From Ophioceras dolichostomum (lineage: Eukaryota > Ascomycota > Sordariomycetes > Magnaporthales > Ophioceraceae): a stretch of DNA of 59,945 nt. Positions 58,341 to 59,945 of the stretch are shown here, one piece after another; the stretch's first letter is position 1, and every line of letters starts with the position of its first letter. Both the position numbers and the translations under genes were made by a program. Below the pieces are notes generated by a model. That model did no database searches. It was given only the letters and a program-made list of their open reading frames with translations, and was not told the origin of the DNA. The stretch is from NCBI GenBank assembly GCA_003049485.1, contig PYST01000240.1, positions 1 through 59,945 on the forward strand. Reading direction: 5' to 3'.

Positions 58341-59629
58341 CAGGACACCCCGGCCGGCCCCACCCAGGTGCGCAGGGCAACGTCCACGCAGAACGACCCG
58401 ATTTCCGGGTATTCATCCGAATGCCACAAGAATGCCTCCCCTGGGCCCAGTGACAATCCTCATATGGGATCCGACAAGCCCTAACAAAGGAACTGGCATT
58501 CTCGCCAACAGATATCCCAGACGCCCATGTAATCCCCACGAGGCTAGCTATAAGAGCCAGCTCGGCAGAAATCCAAGCGCTTTTAGTAGAGAAGCGGAAA
58601 GAAATCTGCCGATTGTTCGGTGCTACAACGGTGGAGAAACCAGCCACCTGGCATAATTACGCTATCGCGGGCTGCGCGGCCACGCTCTCCAATCTGGAAG
58701 GGGCAGAGGTCCCGGTAACAGAAGCCCTTGTCCGGGAGGAAGTGGTCATCAAATCGGGCAAACAGCCCGCAAGCGTCCGGGCCTCAAAGAATGGACCTGA
58801 CCACGTTGGCAAAAGACCTGGGTCGTCTCCTTCCAAGATAAAACCCCCTCGTTCAGACTCTGGGGGATCTCAGCCCTCGCCCGGCTGATTATGAAGAAAC
58901 CCCCAATTACCAGGCACAACCCAGGACGCCAAGGGTACCACGCGGGAAGGTCCTGCGTAAGGAAGGGCCGCTGCGGCCACTGCGGCAAGCCCGTCGACGA
59001 GAACCATGCCGAGCCATACCAAAGGCCGGCACAATGCGCCAACTGCTACGGACCGTTCCCGGCAGACCACGACAAATGCCCAGCCAGACCACACAGGGCC
59101 GACGGAGCGATCAAAAGGCTCACAAAGGAGGAGCTCAGCGCAGTCCGCTATATAGGGGCAAAGGCATGGAAGGCACAAAACCNACAAAGGAGGAGCTCAG
59201 CGCAGTCCGCTATATAGGGGCAAAGGCATGGAAGGCACAAAACCAACCTACACAAAGCATAGAAACTACGCAAGTAGACTCCCTCCCCCCGATCAGCACT
59301 GAACCCCTGCAGCCCCAATGGCCACGGAACCCAGACCCGAAGCTATAACCTCCCCAATCCAACCTCACCCTACGACGCCGTCGTCCGCAGAACCGGAAAG
59401 CTCATCCCGGCAGCCACAAAATAAAAGAGCCCGCCAGAACAATACTATTACCGTAGCCCAGGACGAGCATCCCGGGGAGCTCCTGGACGCGGAAATGGGT
59501 GACGCCACAGAGGAAAACTCGTCCCCTAGCCCAGCCCCCCTCCCACCCCGGCAACCAAGAAACGTCACAAGACTCGACTACACCTTCAGCCAATACAATG
59601 AGCTTATCGACAAGACCATACAAGAGTAA
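58114..59629 (+). pseudogene. LINE ORF1 (Gag-like), frameshifted
   Basis: The protein begins in one frame (KQKAKATEIAEEYMDYVREA), continues in a second (EKRKEICRLFGATTVEKPAT, ending at 58888) and then in further frames. These include two Cys/His knuckles (CGHCGKPVDENH and CANCYGPFPADHDKC at about 58970-59090), typical of the nucleic-acid-binding end of LINE ORF1. A duplicated 61-bp segment around the N at 59183 also disturbs the frame. The gene as written cannot be translated through. Confidence 0.65.
59122..59244. repeat. 61-bp duplication flanking a single N
   Basis: Bases 59122-59182 are identical to 59184-59244, with one N between them. This is the typical trace of two contig ends that overlap but were joined by a placeholder, so the duplication is probably not real. 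Confidence 0.85.
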
Positions 59630-59945
59630 CCAGCGCCGACCCGGCGCCGGGCTGAAAGCTCTACTAGCGGCCCAATGCAACGTCCAACGCCGTTGGACGG
59701 CGGTCTCCACCTTCCGACAGCTATGTTGGTGGCATAACATCGAAGTGGTAATGGTCCAAGAGCCCCAACGAGGACCAAAGACAAAATTCTAATCAGCACC
59801 TACTCCTACGAGGTCTTCCTCCCAATCGACCACTGGGAGGGAAAAGCGGAACGGCTGAGGGTTATGACATACGTCCGCCGTACTGGCAACCTCCGACCCA
59901 AGGCCCTCAGGCCCTCGGGCGGCAACAAGGACATCCTTTGGGTCG
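59499..59945 (+). pseudogene. LINE ORF2 start (AP endonuclease), partial and interrupted
   Basis: The frame carrying RRWTAVSTFRQLCWWHNIEV and VVMVQEPQ corresponds to the first strands of the APE-type endonuclease of LINE ORF2. A TAA follows at about 59790, and the homology resumes as LRVMTYVRRTGNLRPKALRP up to the window edge. The reverse transcriptase would lie outside the window. Confidence 0.6.

Larger units (their letters stand above)
57906..59945 (+). mobile_element. Tad-like LINE retrotransposon, 5' part, running off the window
   Basis: From about 58114 onward the plus strand shows the ORF1 (Gag-like) and the start of ORF2 of a Tad1-clade non-LTR element. To the left, 57906-58109 is an inverted copy of the same 5' end. 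ORF1 is broken by frame changes and stops. The element continues beyond the right edge. Confidence 0.75.

Overview
The window looks like chromosomal DNA of a filamentous ascomycete (Pezizomycotina). Most genes carry one to four short introns (about 70-250 nt) with GT...AG ends and CTGAC-type branch sites. The families are typical of these fungi: a Zn2Cys6 regulator, siderophore enzymes, DUF6594, a Het-C relic, a Fot1/pogo transposon and a Tad-like LINE. Exon boundaries were worked out by hand from reading frame, splice signals and protein family continuity.

Layout. 1.5-5.0 kb: a large F-box/zinc-finger/SDR fusion gene with one in-frame TAG. 7.3-8.1 kb: an ankyrin-repeat gene with a stop right after its start. 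8.9 kb: a protein kinase relic. 11.2-11.9 kb: a secreted cupredoxin. 12.9-14.8 kb: a decayed Fot1/pogo transposon with intact ends and a TA duplication. 16.1-22.6 kb: an AIF-like flavoprotein, a SidF-like siderophore acyltransferase and a SidI-like acyl-CoA ligase. 24.1 kb: a small membrane protein. 25-26 kb: a degraded gene. 27.1-28.7 kb: an alpha/beta hydrolase. 31.4-34.4 kb: a patatin-like lipase. 35.3-36.4 kb: an SDR. 37.6-39.2 kb: a 2,2-dialkylglycine decarboxylase-like aminotransferase. 40.6-41.5 kb: a kinase-fold protein. 42.5-43.5 kb: an F-box protein, with a 17-bp x 50 minisatellite just upstream. 45.8-46.6 kb: a stand-alone copia Gag-like gene. 46.9-49.7 kb: a five-exon Zn2Cys6 factor. 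50.1 kb: an intron-containing tRNA-Phe. 51.1-53.0 kb: an MFS sugar transporter. 55.1-56.0 kb: a DUF6594 membrane protein. 56.6-57.2 kb: a Het-C relic. 57.9 kb to the end: LINE remnants, with a head-to-head inverted 5' end and an assembly scar at the single N.

The most interesting unit is the siderophore block at 15.3-23.2 kb. SidI activates mevalonate and SidF transfers the anhydromevalonyl group to hydroxyornithine, as in fusarinine or coprogen synthesis. Both proteins end in peroxisomal PTS1-like tripeptides. I found six copies of ATCTGATAA, the motif described for the SreA-type iron-responsive GATA repressor. They fall in three pairs, one upstream of each of SidI, SidF and the AIF-like flavoprotein, and reading by eye I saw no other full copy. 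The sequence therefore suggests a small iron regulon that recruits an AIF-like NAD(P)H flavoprotein into siderophore metabolism. Several stops elsewhere (ankyrin, transposase, Het-C) are CAA/CAG to TAA/TAG changes, compatible with repeat-induced point mutation (RIP).
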